From positions 1-39,549 of IMG/VR virus record IMGVR_UViG_3300036761_001737: a DNA stretch of 39,549 bases; one strand, written 5' to 3'. The number at the start of each line of letters is the position of its first letter. Position 1 is the first letter of the stretch. Both the position numbers and the translations under genes were made by a program. Origin of the DNA: a virus. Below the pieces are notes generated by a model. It was given only the letters and a program-made list of their open reading frames with translations. It had not been told where the DNA came from and made no database searches. This document shows positions 6,631 through 14,125 of this stretch, piece by piece.

Positions 6631-6904
6631 TGCACACAATTGCATGCTCAACGAGCCGCGTGTTTGCGAAGCTTGCCACGCAAAGGTAAAAAAGGAATTG
6701 GCTGAGGCATTGGCCGTGATCGCGGGCCTCAGGAAGGAACAAAAAAAGATGGAAAACATAGAAAATGGTATGCTGGCAGCAGGCCCTTGCCGCTATTGTG
6801 GAGACTGGACATCTTCGTCAGATGGGACATGCCCAGATTGTATCGAGGATATAAGGATCGCCGAGGTATTAGAGGCGAAAGAGGAAAAACAATGCCTAAA
6901 ATAA
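6620..6904 (+). CDS. 94-aa zinc-finger hypothetical protein
   Basis: The start ATG at 6620 has AAGGAAA upstream and overlaps the XRE gene by 11 bases. Cys pairs are CEAC near the N-terminus and CRYC...CPDC near residues 56-72, separated by a charged helix. The arrangement suggests a zinc ribbon on a coiled stalk. Unknown function. Confidence 0.6.
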   Translation: MIYDAHNCMLNEPRVCEACHAKVKKELAEALAVIAGLRKEQKKMENIENGMLAAGPCRYCGDWTSSSDGTCPDCIEDIRIAEVLEAKEEKQCLK

Positions 6905-7233
6905 AATTCAGCCATGTCTATCAAAAATTACTTGATCAGCACGGGAAATCGATTGAAACAGCCGTCCTTCTTGGCGTCCACAATATACGCCTGGAAGAGC
7001 AACATCAAACATTTCTAGACTACGACACGGATAACGGCGTTTTACAGATGCCCGATAGAGGAGAATATCTGATGTTGTTATTTCTGAAACCTGCCTATAA
7101 AAACCTATTTACGACCCTGAGATACGCAACGCCGGAAAAAGAAGAATATTATCGAAATTTAATCGGACAAAAATTCGAGATTGTTTTGATTAAGGAGGAG
7201 GAGAAGGATGATCCAGGGAACCGTATCATATAA
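6892..7233 (+). CDS. 113-aa hypothetical protein
   Basis: Begins MPKIKFSHVYQKLLDQHG; GAGGAAAA precedes the ATG, which overlaps the previous gene by 13 bases. Mixed alpha/beta content, no cysteines or membrane segment. Similar unclassified proteins occur beside recombination genes in phages. It overlaps the next gene by 26 bases. Confidence 0.6.
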   Translation: MPKIKFSHVYQKLLDQHGKSIETAVLLGVHNIRLEEQHQTFLDYDTDNGVLQMPDRGEYLMLLFLKPAYKNLFTTLRYATPEKEEYYRNLIGQKFEIVLIKEEEKDDPGNRII

Positions 7234-7630
7234 GCCCTTGAAGGGCGGATATATTGCAGTTGAACTAGAGGTTGAGGACACGTTAGCAAACCGGCTGGCA
7301 TTGGCCCTATTGCATAAAACTATGGGGTCTTTGTTCTCACAGCAGGAGCTTGACGCCATGCCGCAATTACCGGCTGACCAGGTCACTGAACTGGATTTGG
7401 CTGAATTAGTGCAAATGGCCGACCGGCTGTTTTCGAGATTACTGAAATTGAAATATCCGAAAACCGATGACATACCAATTATTTCTATAAATACGGATGA
7501 TGTTAAAAATACGGCTGAAGCCTTGACTGCTCCCGATGAAATCCCAGCTACCCATAATGCCAATAAGGCATTTTGTTTTTCTTTAGTAGATATTCCGGCG
7601 CCGGAGAATGAGTTTTACGGGGAGAAATGA
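7208..7630 (+). CDS. 140-aa hypothetical protein
   Basis: Starts MIQGTVSYKPLKGGYIAVELEVED after a run of AGGAGGAGGAG. The N-terminal half looks like a small alpha/beta domain; the C-terminal third is acidic and probably flexible. It lies immediately upstream of the DUF1351-like and nuclease genes, so a recombination or single-strand DNA role is plausible but not shown. Confidence 0.55.
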   Translation: MIQGTVSYKPLKGGYIAVELEVEDTLANRLALALLHKTMGSLFSQQELDAMPQLPADQVTELDLAELVQMADRLFSRLLKLKYPKTDDIPIISINTDDVKNTAEALTAPDEIPATHNANKAFCFSLVDIPAPENEFYGEK

Positions 7631-7667
7631 TTTTGTCCGCAACACTAGAAAAAAAGGAGTCAATACA

Positions 7668-8666
7668 ATGGCACAAATCATCGTAGAATACAGCATAACT
7701 GAAGCAGCACTAGCAGAAATGAAGTCAATGTATATGGGGTTGAAAGTATTGAGCCTTGATGATGAGAAGGGATTTAAGGCCGTACATTCTGCCCGGATGA
7801 TCGTCAAGGGAAAGCGGATTGAAGTTGAAAAAAGACGCAAAGAACTCAAGGCGGATGCCTTAGAATATGGGAAAAAGGTAGATTCCGAAGCCAAGAAAAT
7901 ATTCGCTTTGCTTGAGCCCATTGAAGACCACCTAACAAATGAAGAAGAAAAAGTAACAAAAGAAAAAGACCGCATCCGGGCCGAACAAGAAGCAAATGAA
8001 AAAGCTAAAATCGAAAGGCGTGTCAATGCACTGTTTCAATATGGTATTATTCTGTCTTTTGCGGATGTTCAGGCAATGACAGATGAAGAATTCCAGAAAA
8101 AACTCGCTTTGACCGCTTCTATTTATGAAACCGAACAGACGAGAATTGCTGAAGAAAGGCACCGCATAGAAGAGGAGCAGTTCGCGCTAAAAAAAGTCCA
8201 AGAGGAAGAGAATATCCGTCTTGAGAAAATCAGACAAGAGCAGGCGATAGAAAGGGAAAAAATTGAGACTATCCGCAAAGAACAAGAAGAAGCCAATCGA
8301 AAAATTGAAACTGAAAAGAAAGCGTTGGAGGATGCCAGGCAGGCAGAAGAGAAACGCATAGAACGAGAGGCATTTGAAAAGCAAGCTTTTGAGAATGCTC
8401 GTATTCAGGCCGAAAAAGAAACTCGCGAAAAGATAGACCGTGAAGCCAGAGAAAAGAAAGAAAGGGAAGAACATGAGGCGGCTGAACAGGAACGGCAAGA
8501 ATCTCTAAAACCAGATAAAGAAAAGCTGATTGTTTGGGCAGGTTGGTTGGTTCCTAAATCATTGCCGCAAGTATCTAATTCCAAAGCGCAAGATATCGTC
8601 ATTAATGCCAATAAAGCCCTGCATAAACTAAGCGAGCAAATAATCAAACAAGCAAGGGAATTATAG
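7668..8666 (+). CDS. DUF1351-like long coiled-coil protein
   Basis: 332 aa; AAGGAGT before the ATG at 7668 sets the start. Residues 1-110 follow the DUF1351 pattern (short beta segment, then KRIEVEKRRKELKADALEYG and later KKIFALLEPIEDHL). Residues 140-290 are almost continuous coiled coil of EE/KK/QE repeats. The last 50 residues are a small globular end. In phages such proteins lie next to single-strand annealing and RecB-like genes and probably act as a scaffold or partner for them. The nuclease gene follows after three bases. Confidence 0.65.
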   Translation: MAQIIVEYSITEAALAEMKSMYMGLKVLSLDDEKGFKAVHSARMIVKGKRIEVEKRRKELKADALEYGKKVDSEAKKIFALLEPIEDHLTNEEEKVTKEKDRIRAEQEANEKAKIERRVNALFQYGIILSFADVQAMTDEEFQKKLALTASIYETEQTRIAEERHRIEEEQFALKKVQEEENIRLEKIRQEQAIEREKIETIRKEQEEANRKIETEKKALEDARQAEEKRIEREAFEKQAFENARIQAEKETREKIDREAREKKEREEHEAAEQERQESLKPDKEKLIVWAGWLVPKSLPQVSNSKAQDIVINANKALHKLSEQIIKQAREL

Positions 8667-8669
8667 CCG

Positions 8670-10820
8670 GTGCCGTCTAAGTATTTTATATGCCCTGATA
8701 GAGAGCGGATCGAAATTGCAGATTGTCTGAAAGAAGGCGGCTGTCGTTGTCGTTTTGGTTCCCGTTGCGCATCGCGGTCATATCTTAATCTTATATCCAG
8801 AGAAAGACATTGGACAGGCAAGCCTTCAACGACGCAGCTTATATCCGGGACGCTTTGCGCCTTTTTAAAACTTACAAGGGATTATGCCATATATCCTGAC
8901 AACCGGGCTTTTATGGTGCATGGGAGTGTAGGCCATGCCAAACTAGAAGCCGCTGGAGATGAGTACTCATTATTGGAGGAAAAATTTGAAGGAGATGATA
9001 CCGATATAACCGGAATAGCGGATATTCTGGAGATAGAAAGCGGGCATCTTATTTTGGCGGACACAAAAACATCCGGATCTTTCAAGGTGGCAAAAGCCCT
9101 GGGATTCTATGTGGATGATGAACCGACAGGAGAATTTTATAAGTCCGGCAAGCGCAAGGGAGAAGAGAAAACCAGGAAAATCCTGAAGCGTGATGATAGC
9201 CGGATTGACCGTTGGGAATGGGAATTACAACTGAACAAATATCGCATGGAGTTTGAGAAGAGGGGGTTCAAGCCCGATGAATTAAAAATACAATGTATTG
9301 TGAGGGACGGCAATACATACATAGCCCGCAGCCGTGGGGTCTTCCGTAATATTTATTATTTCAATATTCCCTTTCTGCCCGATGCAGAGGTCGTGGCTTA
9401 TTTTGACTACAAAAAAAAGGCGCTACTCAGTGCGTTAAAACAAGGATATTGGAATGAGATATGCACGGCTAAGGAAAATTGGGACGGCCTGAAATGCCGG
9501 AATTATTGCGAGGTAGCGGAGTTTTGCCAATATGGTAAATATCTGAAACAGGAAAAGGAGCTTGAAGACATGGCAATAAAAGGATTGTCCGAGATAAGAA
9601 GACTACCCAGGTTAGGCAAGATACGACTTGGAATCAAAAAGAAAACAGCCGCAGGGAAGGAATATCCGTCAGAGGTTGATTATTTTATTCTTGACCCGCA
9701 GACGCCGTCAGAACTAGAGAATCAAAAAATATTGGATGAGTTCACTGGTCTTTATGGTGAGAATCCAAAGAGCATAAAAATCATGTTTCCTGTGGCAAAC
9801 CCGGAAGTTTATTTTCCGCAATTCTATAAGCGTTACGGAAGTTCTGCCAGCCTGAAATGCAAGGGCGATGGGATAGAAGCTTCCTGTGGCGTTGACGCTT
9901 TCACGGAAGGATTAGAACGAATCGGCACGAACGAGCTGGGCCTTCCCAGAGTAAAATGCTCAGGAAAAGAATGTCTTTATTACAAAAAAAAGGAATGCAC
10001 CGAGGTAGGGGTATTACAAATTCTTTTGCCTGAACTTCCAGGGGCCGGGGTATGGCAGATAACCACAGGATCATTTCATTCCATCGTGAATCTTAATTCC
10101 TGCATTGACTATATCGCTACGGTTTGTGGGCGAGCACACATGATACCGCTGACACTGGAACGCAGGGCACAGGAAATAACCTATGAAGGTAAAAAATCCA
10201 AGCATTATATCCTGCATATCAACATGGATTTCAAGTTAGCCGACCTGCAAAGATTCGCCATGATCGAACCGACAAAAATGTTGCTCGAATTGCCGCTGCC
10301 TGAAAGCGAAAAAGAAGATATTCTATTCGGACAAAATGCACCGATAGACATAGTCCCACAGGCTGTTACGGATAAGACATTACCTCCATTACCGCCACAG
10401 GAACCCAAACAACCCCTTGCCGATCCCTCAACCGAGTTTTTCACTACTATACAAAACATCCTTGATGTAACCTATAAGGAAGGTACAGACAAGAAGACGG
10501 GCAAGCCCTGGACAAAATACACCATCACGGACGGCCAAAAAGCCATCTATAGCACATTTGATAAGAAGCTAGCCACCATTGCCAAGGAAGCTAAGGAAAG
10601 TGGCGTGCGGGCCGAATTAGGCTACGAGAAGGGTAAGTATGGGAATGATTTGAAAACGGTCGAATTGGTAGAGTTTCCAGGCAGAGAGCCAACCCCCCAG
10701 CCAGACATTCCATGCCCGAAAGACCCCCAATTACCCGCATCCCCGTTTGTCTGCGCTGCATGCAGCGAACGAGATGGATGTGACATAGCTAAATCGGCCA
10801 TGCATAAAGGATTGATATGA
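8670..10820 (+). CDS. Cas4/RecB-like PD-(D/E)XK nuclease fused to gp3-like domain and C-terminal domain
   Basis: 716 aa with a GTG start at 8670. Residues 1-290 are a Cas4/AddB-like nuclease: H89, D118, the D131-x-K133 core in LADTKTS, the Q187-x3-Y191 motif, and Fe-S type cysteines C63, C276, C280 and C286. Residues 300-535 resemble the phage gp3-like family named after the phiC31 recombination directionality factor, including C430/C435/C443 and GVWQITTGSFHSI. Residues 590-670 look like a small OB-type domain; C695, C698 and C704 end the chain. It probably resects DNA ends and handles single strands during phage recombination. The three-part fusion is unusual. The nuclease call is firm, the others moderate. 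Confidence 0.8.
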   Translation: MPSKYFICPDRERIEIADCLKEGGCRCRFGSRCASRSYLNLISRERHWTGKPSTTQLISGTLCAFLKLTRDYAIYPDNRAFMVHGSVGHAKLEAAGDEYSLLEEKFEGDDTDITGIADILEIESGHLILADTKTSGSFKVAKALGFYVDDEPTGEFYKSGKRKGEEKTRKILKRDDSRIDRWEWELQLNKYRMEFEKRGFKPDELKIQCIVRDGNTYIARSRGVFRNIYYFNIPFLPDAEVVAYFDYKKKALLSALKQGYWNEICTAKENWDGLKCRNYCEVAEFCQYGKYLKQEKELEDMAIKGLSEIRRLPRLGKIRLGIKKKTAAGKEYPSEVDYFILDPQTPSELENQKILDEFTGLYGENPKSIKIMFPVANPEVYFPQFYKRYGSSASLKCKGDGIEASCGVDAFTEGLERIGTNELGLPRVKCSGKECLYYKKKECTEVGVLQILLPELPGAGVWQITTGSFHSIVNLNSCIDYIATVCGRAHMIPLTLERRAQEITYEGKKSKHYILHINMDFKLADLQRFAMIEPTKMLLELPLPESEKEDILFGQNAPIDIVPQAVTDKTLPPLPPQEPKQPLADPSTEFFTTIQNILDVTYKEGTDKKTGKPWTKYTITDGQKAIYSTFDKKLATIAKEAKESGVRAELGYEKGKYGNDLKTVELVEFPGREPTPQPDIPCPKDPQLPASPFVCAACSERDGCDIAKSAMHKGLI

Positions 10821-10906
10821 AAGCAAAACTGAAATTGTACGTATGGACAGAATTCAGCCCGGACTACACATCTGGATTAGGCCGAGAGGCCAAAGGAGAA
10901 CCATGA
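10817..10906 (+). CDS. 29-aa ORF, probably a truncated phage protein
   Basis: Overlaps the nuclease stop (ATGA) and the next start (ATGA). The product (MKAKLKLYVWTEFSPDYTSG...) resembles only the N-terminus of a longer phage family that begins with a YVWT..DYT-type motif. It stops after 29 residues, so it may be cut short just before the cassette region. Coupling on both sides suggests that it is still translated. Confidence 0.4.
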   Translation: MKAKLKLYVWTEFSPDYTSGLGREAKGEP

Positions 10907-11142
10907 AAGGCTTAAATGACTTGATTCTGAACGAAGCCACTATGATTGAGGCCGTGCAGTTTTGGCTTGACTCGAAGATGGTACTGCTAGCGCCAAAGGT
11001 GGTGGGCGTAAAGGTAAATTCGGATAGCTATTCCCTGGCATTCAGGGTTTCTCTCGATGCTGATGCGGACAGAACGGACCCACAACGTCGTACACTAACG
11101 CCGGAAATCAGCGGCCCGTGGAACACGGGTACGCTGGATTGA
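10903..11142 (+). CDS. 79-aa hypothetical protein
   Basis: The ATG at 10903 has AAAGGAGAA upstream and overlaps the preceding stop. Residues 5-55 (LNDLILNEATMIEAVQFWLDS...) look like a small alpha/beta domain; similar short phage proteins have no known role. The C-terminal 15 residues are encoded by the first attC-like repeat (11093-11152), so the gene end was probably shaped by cassette insertion. Confidence 0.55.
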   Translation: MKGLNDLILNEATMIEAVQFWLDSKMVLLAPKVVGVKVNSDSYSLAFRVSLDADADRTDPQRRTLTPEISGPWNTGTLD

Positions 11143-11152
11143 TTTGTTATCA
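11093..11152. repeat. attC-like site 0
   Basis: Imperfect stem: CAGCG (11109-11113) with CGCTG (11132-11136), and CCCGTG (11115-11120) with CACGGG (11124-11129), the right arm carrying an extra base. Core-like ends are CACTAAC on the left and GTTATCA on the right. The right core, GTTATCAC at 11146-11153, is complementary to GTGATAAC at the far end of the next unit. The weakest of the five sites. Confidence 0.5.
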
Positions 11153-11163
11153 CGGAGGTTAAT

Positions 11164-11337
11164 ATGAATAAAGATATTTTGGCATTAAGGCTGCGTGACG
11201 CCATAGCGGATAAAGAGTGGTGTATTGCCAGGGCCAATAATGATGTAGCCAAGTACGGAGAATGGCAATGTGACTGGAGCTTATGGATGAAAGAATGCCA
11301 GGATTGCATAGAATTAATTCTCCGCGAATTGGAGTGA
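11164..11337 (+). CDS. 57-aa cassette-borne hypothetical protein
   Basis: Starts MNKDILALRLRDAIADKEWC, with GGAGG upstream. A short helical, Trp- and Cys-containing protein with no recognised family. Its unit is bounded by GTTATCAC (11146) and GTGATAAC (11334-11341), which contains the stop codon, as is usual when a gene ends inside an attC site. Confidence 0.65.
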   Translation: MNKDILALRLRDAIADKEWCIARANNDVAKYGEWQCDWSLWMKECQDCIELILRELE

Positions 11338-11396
11338 TAACGCCCCGCTTCAAACTGCGAGCGGGACGCGAGCTAGTTTGCAAGCGGTTGTTGGAC
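11334..11396. repeat. attC-like site 1
   Basis: Left core GTGATAAC (11334-11341); arms CCGCTTCAAACT (11345-11356) and AGTTTGCAAGCGG (11375-11387), which pair completely except for one extra G in the right arm; right core GTTGGAC (11390-11396), a perfect GTTRRRY. The single unpaired base is the hallmark of folded attC sites. Confidence 0.7.
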
Positions 11397-11406
11397 GGGA
11401 GGAAAT

Positions 11407-11664
11407 ATGCCACTGAGAATCACAGTTGAGTTGATACCGCGTGGATTGGAAGCCGACAAGCGAAGGGTGGCCGTTGTGGAAATCCGTAACGATGGCACGG
11501 GTACGCACGAACAGGGCAACTATGACGTTAGCGCGGAAGGCGATTGCATGGGAGGATGGGACTCGTTCTTCTCTGGCAAGGTGCGCGGCGTGAAGCGCGG
11601 CGACTACCTCGACCAGGCGATTGACTGTCTGAGGGTTCTTCATACGTCCAACGAAAAAAGTTAA
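11407..11664 (+). CDS. 85-aa cassette-borne hypothetical protein
   Basis: GGGAGGAAAT precedes the ATG at 11407. The protein (MPLRITVELIPRGLEADKRR...) has a beta-rich pattern, including a VAVVEIRNDGTGT strand pair, and no known family that I recognise. The last codons (HTSNEKS) are encoded by the left core of attC-like site 2. Similar small beta proteins occur in environmental integron cassettes, but that is a general resemblance only. Confidence 0.7.
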   Translation: MPLRITVELIPRGLEADKRRVAVVEIRNDGTGTHEQGNYDVSAEGDCMGGWDSFFSGKVRGVKRGDYLDQAIDCLRVLHTSNEKS

Positions 11665-11706
11665 GCGGCCCGACGCAGTCGGGTCCGCTTGAACGAGGGG
11701 TTAGGC
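11646..11706. repeat. attC-like site 2 (best preserved)
   Basis: Left core GTCCAAC (11646-11652) and right core GTTAGGC (11700-11706) both fit RYYYAAC/GTTRRRY exactly. Arms TTAAGCGG-CCCGAC (11661-11674) and GTCGGG-T-CCGCTTGAA (11678-11693) pair around a GCA loop, leaving a bulged T and an extrahelical G. By the usual position of that G the plus strand is the recombining (bottom) strand. Confidence 0.8.
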
Positions 11707-11735
11707 CGCAGATTACACCCAAAAAAGGAGCAGAA

Positions 11736-12113
11736 ATGGACACTTACAAACTCTGTAAAGCGATTCGACGCCGGATTGTGAACCGCGCCGCCGAAGTTAT
11801 GAACTACACCAGTTGGAGCGATGACTTTGCTGCCAAGAAAATTCGATCCATTCCTACCGCCATCTTGAGCGATGAGAACTTTCAGCCGATCCGAGTTGAG
11901 GAACTTACCGCCGAGCAAATGGACGATCTTGGGTTTGGTTCTTGGTCTGAGGAAAACCCGATCCGGTTGATTCCGCTTTGGCTGTTTCCTTTCCTGCCCG
12001 AAGAGATCAACTGCGGCTGCATTGACGGCGAAAGCGGAACGCTCAAGAAATCGGAGATGGACAACGATCATCGTTTTGGCTGCCTTGCTTACGGTGTGAT
12101 GCCTGCGGTCTAA
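11736..12113 (+). CDS. 125-aa cassette-borne hypothetical protein
   Basis: AAAAAAGGAG lies before the ATG at 11736. The protein (MDTYKLCKAIRRRIVNRAAEVM...) is soluble and mixed alpha/beta, with PIRLIPLWLFPFLPEEINCG and GCIDGESG segments. Base composition is higher in GC than in neighbouring phage genes, consistent with acquisition. The TAA stop lies in the left core of attC-like site 3. No family recognised. Confidence 0.7.
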   Translation: MDTYKLCKAIRRRIVNRAAEVMNYTSWSDDFAAKKIRSIPTAILSDENFQPIRVEELTAEQMDDLGFGSWSEENPIRLIPLWLFPFLPEEINCGCIDGESGTLKKSEMDNDHRFGCLAYGVMPAV

Positions 12114-12194
12114 ACGTTATTTTAACCTGCCGCGCCACGGCAGATGATTGATGCGACCGCGCTGCTCGCGGTCAGGTTGAAAATTTGGTTAGCC
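12109..12194. repeat. attC-like site 3 (longest)
   Basis: The left end TGCGGTCTAAAC (12104-12115) nearly mirrors GTTAGGCCGCA at the start of its unit (11700). Arms are TTTTAACCTG (12120-12129) and CAGGTTGAAAA (12173-12183), again with one extra G on the right; the right core is GTTAGCC (12188-12194). The longer central part holds its own hairpin, GACCGC with GCGGTC. Confidence 0.7.
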
Positions 12195-12206
12195 TGGAGA
12201 AATTAA

Positions 12207-12731
12207 ATGAAATTATTGGTTAATGTTTTCGGAGCACCTAAGTCAGGGAAAACCACGATGATGGCATCTATCACCGCGTTTTTAAAATTACACGACATAA
12301 AGTGTGAGATGGCGGCTGATTATCCTAAAGAGATTCTATATGAGGAGCGTTTTTCTTTATTGAAGCGTCAGTTATATATTCTGGCAAAACAGGAAAAACG
12401 AATATACGACTTGTATAAGTTTTCGGATGTGGTGATTACAGATTGCCCCATACTGCACAGCATTGTTTACAATCACGACGAATATAGGACACTTCACCCT
12501 TTCGTTGTGGAGCTGCATGAGTCCTATAATAATCTGAACATCATAATGGAGAGAACCAAGCAACCTGATTATGGATGTTTTAAAATTTTTACTCCGGACC
12601 AAATAAGACAAATAGAAGTAGAAATACTGCAAGTTGTGTCGAAATACGAACATCATATTTTGACACAAGAAAAGGAGTCTATTGGTAAGGCAATAGACAT
12701 TGTAGCAAAAACACTAAACATCGAGGTGTAA
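12207..12731 (+). CDS. P-loop nucleotide kinase-like ATPase (NadR/AAA_28 type)
   Basis: 174 aa with Walker A GAPKSGKTT at residues 9-17, an AADYPKE segment (36-42) and a VVITDCPIL Walker B-like strand with D79. This is the pattern of phage and NadR-type small-molecule or nucleotide kinases, and the 174-aa size fits a single kinase domain. CTGGAGAAATTAA precedes the ATG. Its stop is two bases before the radical-SAM-like gene, both inside one attC-bounded unit, so the two probably act on the same small molecule or nucleotide. The substrate cannot be read from sequence. Confidence 0.75.
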   Translation: MKLLVNVFGAPKSGKTTMMASITAFLKLHDIKCEMAADYPKEILYEERFSLLKRQLYILAKQEKRIYDLYKFSDVVITDCPILHSIVYNHDEYRTLHPFVVELHESYNNLNIIMERTKQPDYGCFKIFTPDQIRQIEVEILQVVSKYEHHILTQEKESIGKAIDIVAKTLNIEV

Positions 12732-12733
12732 AC

Positions 12734-13591
12734 ATGGAACATGTTGAGAGGGTAATGATTTTTATTGAATTAGTAAAAGGTTGCTCAAATACTGCTTGTC
12801 CGTCGTATAAAACATTGTGTGCCCGGACTGATGATCAAGCGACACAGTTCATGACAAAAGACACCCTCAGTAATATTATTGATGACGTTCTCTCAAATCA
12901 AGAGAAACTGGAGTCGATTGGTCGTGTGGATATATGGGCTTACGGATGCGGCGACACCCTATTGCATCCTGATCTTGATGATATGGCTGAGTTGTTGAGT
13001 TTGATACCTTTTAAAAAGACTGTAGCGGTTGATTCCAATTGCTGGAGAGACAATAGTGGATGGGGCAATGTGCTCTCGCCCGTAGTACTTTTTAAAGAGG
13101 GTGCTTTTGGTCCCGCCACTCTAATTGAAACAGCAAAAAAATGGACACAGAATTTTAGTAGTCCTAGGTTTGGGTTTATCCTTAAAACTCTGACCCCTGA
13201 AATTCTTACATTGATGCGGTCGATCGAGCCTTGGTGGAACTACCCATTCGTAAAAGCTCGATCATTTCATTATGTTCCGCTAGGGGCGGAGTTGAGTCTT
13301 AATCAATTAAAAGAGGCTGTACGGCCAGATATAGTGATCGATAGTAACATTAACATTGAAAATATAGGATGCACCGACAAAAAAGCGATCCGTGTAATGT
13401 ATCGAGTTGATGGAACAACCAGACGGTGTTTAGTGTCAGGATTGACTAAAGGAGGATTATCCAACTATCTTACTGGCGACTTATCTGATTGTGCAGAATG
13501 TTTCCCACACATGGGTGGAGAACAAATCCTTGTGTATCCACAAAAAGTTTTACGGATGCAAAAAGCGAGATGTGTCAGCGATAAAGGCTAA
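12734..13591 (+). CDS. Radical-SAM-like protein with atypical cysteine spacing
   Basis: 285 aa. After a first beta strand (MIFIELVKG) come C17, C22 and C29, where radical SAM enzymes bind their 4Fe-4S cluster, but spaced Cx4Cx6C rather than Cx3Cx2C. WAYGCGDTLLHPDLDDM (69-84) strongly resembles the radical SAM GGEPLLHPDL segment. C-terminal cysteines C232, C253 and C256 recall a SPASM-type auxiliary cluster. It may be a divergent active enzyme or a relative that lost the cluster. The stop codon lies in the left core of attC-like site 4. It is paired with the kinase upstream. Confidence 0.6.
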   Translation: MEHVERVMIFIELVKGCSNTACPSYKTLCARTDDQATQFMTKDTLSNIIDDVLSNQEKLESIGRVDIWAYGCGDTLLHPDLDDMAELLSLIPFKKTVAVDSNCWRDNSGWGNVLSPVVLFKEGAFGPATLIETAKKWTQNFSSPRFGFILKTLTPEILTLMRSIEPWWNYPFVKARSFHYVPLGAELSLNQLKEAVRPDIVIDSNINIENIGCTDKKAIRVMYRVDGTTRRCLVSGLTKGGLSNYLTGDLSDCAECFPHMGGEQILVYPQKVLRMQKARCVSDKG

Positions 13592-13634
13592 CGCGGAATT
13601 GACGCTCTTTGTAGCGTCGAATGACTGGTTAGTA
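13586..13634. repeat. attC-like site 4
   Basis: Left end AGGCTAAC (13585-13592), the exact complement of GTTAGCCT at the start of its own unit (12188). Arms ATTGACGCT (13598-13606) and AGCGTCGAAT (13613-13622) pair with one extra G on the right. The right core-like sequence is GTTAGTA (13628-13634). No matching end for a following unit was found. Confidence 0.7.
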
Positions 13635-13650
13635 TTTTCGGAGGTTGGGT

Positions 13651-13890
13651 ATGAACACAGGGCAAGGGTATGGATGGGCCTCTTTGAGTCAATGGGATTT
13701 TCCCCCGGCTGATGCACACGTTGAATATAAAGCCATTGAGACGGCATTGAGCAAAGGAACTTGTCGATTCATGTTGGTAAACCGTATTGACCAAGGAGAA
13801 GGAGTTCTTCGTTGCGAATATGTCAAGAAGCATACCGTAACTCCTGAAATATTGGAATCAGCAGGAGAAATTCAACGCGGAATTGAGTGA
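13651..13890 (+). CDS. 79-aa hypothetical protein after last attC-like site
   Basis: GGAGGTTGGGT precedes the ATG at 13651. The product (MNTGQGYGWASLSQWDFPPA...) has a compact alpha/beta pattern with C37 and C54. It looks like the gene of a fifth cassette whose right boundary is degraded or absent; a weak hairpin (GAGTGA with TCACTC, 13885-13904) follows its stop. No family recognised. Confidence 0.6.
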   Translation: MNTGQGYGWASLSQWDFPPADAHVEYKAIETALSKGTCRFMLVNRIDQGEGVLRCEYVKKHTVTPEILESAGEIQRGIE

Positions 13891-13919
13891 TGCCGTACTC
13901 ACTCAGAAAGGATAATGAA

Positions 13920-13976
13920 ATGGATAAAGATACAGACTCAGAAAAGTCACTTGGAATGGTGATGTCACAACCATGA
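13920..13976 (+). CDS. Possible 18-aa leader peptide
   Basis: ATG at 13920 with AAAGGATAATGA upstream; product MDKDTDSEKSLGMVMSQP. It overlaps the Cys-rich gene by ATGA, so it may serve mainly to couple that gene's translation. Too short to judge by content. Confidence 0.3.
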   Translation: MDKDTDSEKSLGMVMSQP

Positions 13977-14104
13977 AATGTAAAGACGCAAAATGTAAGG
14001 AAGGGAAAGAACTTTGCTGTCTTGAATGTAAAAAATATCCTAAATGCAAAGATATATGGAAGTGTGATTTATCCGCGCCGAAACCGGAATGCTATCAATA
14101 TTAG
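13973..14104 (+). CDS. 43-aa cysteine-rich protein
   Basis: MKCKDAKCKEGKELCCLECK... has eight cysteines in 43 residues, including CCLEC and later KCKDIWKC, enough for a treble-clef or two small zinc knuckles. Its start overlaps the preceding stop. Similar tiny phage proteins are thought to bind zinc and nucleic acid; no specific role is known. Confidence 0.6.
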   Translation: MKCKDAKCKEGKELCCLECKKYPKCKDIWKCDLSAPKPECYQY

Positions 14105-14125
14105 AATGGGGAATTGGAGGGACGA

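Noticed and set aside
8123-8498. Minus-strand Ser/Phe-rich frames
   Set aside because: Shadow of the Glu/Lys-rich coiled coil at 7668-8666.
11661-12071. 136-codon minus-strand frame ending in SFKRTRLRRAA
   Set aside because: Antisense to a gene with a good ribosome site; the tail is simply the translation of attC-like site 2. It is nevertheless what a cassette gene in the orientation implied by the extrahelical G would look like, so it should be rechecked if that orientation is confirmed.
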